Source: Nitriliruptoraceae bacterium | GTDB lineage: Bacteria > Actinomycetota > Nitriliruptoria > Nitriliruptorales > Nitriliruptoraceae | NCBI GenBank assembly: GCA_007134165.1 | Contig: SLLJ01000217.1 | Coordinates: forward strand, 1 to 8,514 | Length of the DNA: 8,514 bases | Reading direction: 5' to 3' | Shown here: positions 5,417 to 8,514 of the stretch, piece after piece | How the letters are laid out: each line of letters opens with the position of its first letter | How positions within the stretch are numbered: the stretch's first letter is position 1 | The notes under the pieces: model-generated | Database searches by the model: none | What the model was told of the DNA's origin: nothing | Seen by the model: the letters and a program-made list of their open reading frames with translations, nothing else | Position numbers and translations under genes: made by a program

Positions 5417-5421
5417 AGGAG
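5417..5421 (+). promoter_or_regulatory. aceE: Ribosome binding site AGGAG for aceE
   Basis: AGGAG lies 7 bases before GTG 5429. It selects this GTG as the start, even though the frame stays open upstream to 5102. Confidence 0.75.
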
Positions 5422-5428
5422 CACCGAC

Positions 5429-8200
5429 GTGACCGACTCCGCTGCCAGCGCCGACGGCCGGCCCATCATCACCGACGGGATCACGGCCAACTACCCCGAC
5501 ATCGACCGCCTCGAGACCACCGAATGGCTCGAGTCGTTCGATGCCGTGGCCCAGCAGCACGGCCCGGCTCGTGCCCGGTTCCTGCTGCTGTCGGTCCTCG
5601 AGCGCGCCCGGCAGCACAACATCGGCCTGCCCTCGCTGACCTCCACCGACTACCTCAACACCATCCCCGCCGAGCGTGAGCCGACCTTCCCCGGCGACGA
5701 GGCGCTCGAGCGCCGCATCCGCCGCCACATCCGCTGGAACGCGGCGGTGATGGTCCACCGCACCAACATCGAACGCGGTACCGGCGGGCACATCGGCTCC
5801 TACGCATCCGCAGCCTCGCTCTACGAGGTCGGCTTCAACCACTTCTTCCGCGGCAAGGACCACCCCGGTGGCGGAGACCAGGTCTACTTCCAGGGGCACG
5901 CCTCCCCCGGCATCTACGCCCGCGCCTTCCTCGAGGGCCGCATCAGCGAGCAGCAACTCGACCACTTCCGCGCCGAGGTGCAGCCCGGTGGGCTGTCCTC
6001 CTACCCGCACCCGCGCCTGATGCCCGACTTCTGGGAGTTCCCGACCGTGTCGATGGGCCTGGGTCCCATCAACGCGATCTACCAGGCCCGCTTCAACCGC
6101 TACCTGCACCACCGCGGCTTCAAGGACACCTCGCAGCAGCACGTGTGGTTCTTCGGCGGTGACGGCGAGACGGCCGAACCCGAGTCGCTGGGCGCGCTGG
6201 CGGTCGCCTCGCGCGAGGAGCTCGACAACCTCACCTTCGTGATCAACTGCAACCTGCAGCAGCTCGACGGGCCGGTGCGCGGCAACGGCAAGATCGTGCA
6301 GGAGCTCGAAGGCGTGTTCCGCGGGGCCGGCTGGAACGTCATCAAGGTCGTGTGGGGGCGGGAGTGGGACCCGCTGCTCGCCCGCGACGTCGACGGCGCG
6401 CTCGTGAAGCGCATGAACGAGATGCCCGACGGCATGCAGCAGACCCTGGCGGCCAAGGGCCCGGCCTACGTGCGCGAGCACTTCTTCGGGACCGACCCGC
6501 GCCTGGTCGAGCTGATCGACGGCTACTCGGACGCCGACATCGCCAAGCTCTCGCGTGGCGGGCACGACTACCGCAAGGTCTACGCCGCCTTCAAGTCCGC
6601 GACCGAGACCACCGGCGCGCCCACGGTCATCCTCGCGGTGACCGTCAAGGGCTGGACGCTCGGCCCCGACTTCGAGTCGCGCAACGCCGTGCACCAGATG
6701 AAGAAGCTGTCGACCAAGGCGCTCAAGAGCTTCCGCGACCGGCTCAGCCTGGAGGTCTCCGACGAAGAGCTCGAGGGGGACCTGCCGCCCTACATCCGGC
6801 CCCACGAGGACAACGAGATCATCGCCTACCTCACCGAGCGCCGTCGTGAGCTCGGCGGCTTCGTCCCCGAGCGGCGGGTGTCGTTCACCGTGCCCGAGCT
6901 GCCGCCGGCCGACGCCTTCGCCACCTTGAAGCAGGGCTCGGGCACCCAGGAGGTCGCCACCACCATGGCGCTGGTGCGGGTGTTCAAGGACCTGCTGCGC
7001 CACCCCGAGCTCGGTCGGCGCATCGTGCCCATCATCCCCGACGAGGCCCGCACCTTCGGGATGGACTCCTGGTTCCCCACGGCCAAGATCTACGACCACC
7101 TCGGCCAGACCTACGAGCCGGTCGACCAGGACCTGCTGCTGACCTACAAGCAGGCGGCCGACGGCCAGATCATCCACGAGGGCATCACCGAGGCCGGCTC
7201 GATGGCCACCTTCCACGCCGCCGGGTCCAGCTACGCCACCCACGGCGAGCCGATGGTGCCGCTGTACATCTTCTACTCGATGTTCGGCTTCCAGCGCACC
7301 GCCGACCTGATCTGGTCGGCCGCCGACCAGCGCGCCCGCGGCTTCCTGATCGGCGCCACTGCCGGGGGCACCACCCTCAACGGCGAAGGGTTGCAGCACC
7401 AGGATCGCCACTCGCTGCTGCTGGCCCAGACCAACCCGGCCGTGGAGGCCTACGACCCGTCCTTCGCCTACGAGATCGCGGTGCTCGTCGAGCACGGCCT
7501 GGAGCGCATGCTGCCCCGCGAGGCCGCCGGGCAGGAGGGATCGGATGCCGGCGAGGACGTGATCTTCTACCTCACCGTCTACAACGAGCCGGTCGTGCAG
7601 CCCGCCATGCCCGACCACGTCGACGCCCAGCAGGTCATCGACGGGCTCTACCGCTTCCGTTCGGGCCCCGGCCGGGCGTTCTCCGGCCACATCCTGGCGT
7701 CGGGCACCATCATCGAGGAGGCACTCAAGGCCCAGGACCTGCTCGCCGCCGACTGGAACGTGTCCGTCGACGTGTGGTCGGCACCGGGCTGGAACCGGCT
7801 GCTGCGCGACGGCGCCGCCGTCGAGTCCTGGAACCGCACCAACCCGGGCGCCGAGCCGCGGGTCCCGCTGGTCACCCGCATCCTGCAGGAGACCCAGGGG
7901 CCCTACGTTGCGGTCAGTGACTGGATGCGTGCCACCCCCTTCCAGGTCCGTGACTGGATCCCGGGGCCGTTCGCTGCGCTCGGCACCGACGGCTTCGGCC
8001 GCTCGGACTCGCGCGAGCAGCTGCGCCGCTACCACCGCATCGACGCCCACGCGATCGCCTACTGCATGCTCGCCGAGCTGGTGAAGCTCAAGTCCATCGA
8101 CCCCGTGGTCCTGCCCGAGGCCATCGAGCGCTACGGTCTGGATTTCGGCCGGGTGCCGTTCTTCGGCCAGCCCGGCCCAACGGACGATGTGACCCGCTGA
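5429..8200 (+). CDS. aceE: Pyruvate dehydrogenase E1 component, homodimeric type
   Basis: Protein of 923 aa that decarboxylates pyruvate with thiamine diphosphate and passes the acetyl group to lipoyl-E2, feeding acetyl-CoA to the TCA cycle. The length fits the family (about 890-925 aa). The ThDP motif runs from GDG (244-246) to NCN (273-275). Aligning by eye to E. coli AceE, His106, His142, His407, Glu571, Tyr599 and His640 correspond to His121, His157, His422, Glu588, Tyr616 and His657, so the active site looks intact. One oddity is Arg660 in QHQDRHS, where I recall Gly (DGHS). GTG 5429 has AGGAG 7 bases upstream; upstream in-frame sequence is Arg/Ala/Ser-rich shadow. No aceF or lpd gene is adjacent, as is usual in actinobacteria, where AceE can join a mixed pyruvate/2-oxoglutarate dehydrogenase complex. 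Divergent control region upstream. Confidence 0.98.
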   Translation: MTDSAASADGRPIITDGITANYPDIDRLETTEWLESFDAVAQQHGPARARFLLLSVLERARQHNIGLPSLTSTDYLNTIPAEREPTFPGDEALERRIRRHIRWNAAVMVHRTNIERGTGGHIGSYASAASLYEVGFNHFFRGKDHPGGGDQVYFQGHASPGIYARAFLEGRISEQQLDHFRAEVQPGGLSSYPHPRLMPDFWEFPTVSMGLGPINAIYQARFNRYLHHRGFKDTSQQHVWFFGGDGETAEPESLGALAVASREELDNLTFVINCNLQQLDGPVRGNGKIVQELEGVFRGAGWNVIKVVWGREWDPLLARDVDGALVKRMNEMPDGMQQTLAAKGPAYVREHFFGTDPRLVELIDGYSDADIAKLSRGGHDYRKVYAAFKSATETTGAPTVILAVTVKGWTLGPDFESRNAVHQMKKLSTKALKSFRDRLSLEVSDEELEGDLPPYIRPHEDNEIIAYLTERRRELGGFVPERRVSFTVPELPPADAFATLKQGSGTQEVATTMALVRVFKDLLRHPELGRRIVPIIPDEARTFGMDSWFPTAKIYDHLGQTYEPVDQDLLLTYKQAADGQIIHEGITEAGSMATFHAAGSSYATHGEPMVPLYIFYSMFGFQRTADLIWSAADQRARGFLIGATAGGTTLNGEGLQHQDRHSLLLAQTNPAVEAYDPSFAYEIAVLVEHGLERMLPREAAGQEGSDAGEDVIFYLTVYNEPVVQPAMPDHVDAQQVIDGLYRFRSGPGRAFSGHILASGTIIEEALKAQDLLAADWNVSVDVWSAPGWNRLLRDGAAVESWNRTNPGAEPRVPLVTRILQETQGPYVAVSDWMRATPFQVRDWIPGPFAALGTDGFGRSDSREQLRRYHRIDAHAIAYCMLAELVKLKSIDPVVLPEAIERYGLDFGRVPFFGQPGPTDDVTR

Positions 8201-8234
8201 CCTGGGCCCGCCCCCGGCAGCGGCGCCGGCCAGG
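8201..8234 (+). terminator. Imperfect stem-loop after aceE, overlapping the next ribosome site
   Basis: CCTGG (8201-8205) and, after one bulged G, CC (8207-8208) can pair with GGCCAGG (8228-8234), enclosing a GC-rich loop. It starts directly after the aceE stop. Without a T-tract it is a weak terminator candidate. Its 3' arm includes most of the AGGA used by the next gene, so it might also reduce that gene's translation. Confidence 0.25.
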
Positions 8235-8242
8235 ACGTGTGC

Positions 8243-8514
8243 GTGGAGCCAGCCGACCAGGGGCAGGACGTCGAGGTGGCGAGGCTGCTCGCCTCCCTCG
8301 GCGGGCCGGCCCTGCACGCCACGCCGATGGTCGTGCTGCTGCTGGATGCCGACCGGCGGGTGGTGGCCTGCAACCCGGCGGCCCGGCGCCTGCTGGGCTG
8401 CACCGGTCAGGCGATCGCCGGACGTCGCCTCGTCGACCTGGTGCGCGAGCAGGACCGTGAGCGCCACGTCAGTGAGATCGAGCACGCCATCGCCGACGCG
8501 GCGGCGCAGCAGGA
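8243..8514 (+). CDS. PAS-domain sensor protein, N-terminal part (truncated by window end)
   Basis: The first 90 residues of a longer protein; the frame is open to the last base. GTG 8243 is preceded by AGGA (8232-8235) at 7 bases; GTG 8237 is in frame but has only 1 base of spacing. Residues about 25-67 read as a PAS domain: a strand (MVVLLLDADRRVVACN), then the typical NPAARRLLGCTGQAIAG helix and a turn, then RRLVDLV. An acidic helix with REQDRERHVSEIEHAI (69-84) follows. PAS domains sense ligands, redox state or light and usually precede a histidine kinase, GGDEF/EAL or phosphatase domain, none of which is in view. No signal peptide or membrane segment is present in this part, so a cytoplasmic sensor is likely. 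It follows aceE by 42 bases in the same direction. Confidence 0.82.
   Translation, partial: MEPADQGQDVEVARLLASLGGPALHATPMVVLLLDADRRVVACNPAARRLLGCTGQAIAGRRLVDLVREQDRERHVSEIEHAIADAAAQQ

Noticed and set aside
5102..5428. Longer AceE reading with 109 extra N-terminal residues
   Set aside because: It would overlap the opposite-strand 159-aa gene, is Arg/Ala/Ser-rich, and ignores the AGGAG-GTG start at 5429.
8237..8239. GTG 8237 as the start of the PAS protein
   Set aside because: AGGA would be only 1 base away; GTG 8243 in the same frame has normal 7-base spacing.
5321..8485. A 1054-aa open frame on the minus strand covering nearly all of aceE
   Set aside because: It is Val/Gly/Leu/Ala/His-rich with no recognisable domain, and is the reverse-strand shadow of strongly GC-biased third codon positions in aceE, whose coding sequence is unambiguous.
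1..8514. Search for CRISPR arrays, tRNA/rRNA genes, insertion sequences, integrase or att sites
   Set aside because: No regularly spaced repeats, RNA gene signatures, transposase motifs or flanking inverted repeats were seen; composition is uniform across the window.

Overview
The window is high-GC DNA with GTG starts, short intergenic gaps and 4-base gene overlaps. It looks like chromosomal housekeeping DNA from an actinobacterium (Actinomycetota). Two proteins support this: a single-chain (homodimeric-type) pyruvate dehydrogenase E1 with no aceF beside it, and a DsbA-like protein close to the mycothiol-dependent nitroreductase Rv2466c. The class is uncertain; Acidimicrobiia is a guess. I see no mobile element, CRISPR array, tRNA or rRNA, and no gene-free stretch over 300 bases.

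Left part, plus strand. A 165-aa helical protein with one W-x-G turn (49-546) is followed by a small hairpin and a promoter-like sequence. Next comes a tight three-gene unit: a 148-aa unknown (616-1062), the Rv2466c-like thioredoxin-fold protein (1059-1733) and purM (1730-2860), each joined to the next by a GTGA overlap. A separately promoted unknown of 268 aa (2916-3722) follows. The 148-aa and 268-aa genes both have a -10-like hexamer only 6-7 bases before the ATG and no ribosome binding site, as expected for leaderless transcripts.

Middle part, minus strand. A 159-aa helical unknown (5259-4780) leads into a PLP-dependent threonine/serine dehydratase (4774-3788), with 5 bases between them. 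This pair converges on the 268-aa gene.

Right part. aceE (5429-8200) diverges from the minus-strand pair across 169 bases. That control region holds two inverted -10-like TAGCGT hexamers, a palindrome between them, and a strong 9-bp hairpin in the predicted aceE leader. Both hairpin loops carry CACGCT. After aceE, the start of a PAS-domain protein (8243 onward) runs off the window.

Metabolically, purM serves de novo purine synthesis, aceE feeds acetyl-CoA into the TCA cycle, and the dehydratase makes 2-oxobutyrate or pyruvate, which is the AceE substrate. This gives a plausible but unproven reason for the divergent arrangement. I found no clearly new multi-gene system; the most unusual structure is the aceE/dehydratase control region.
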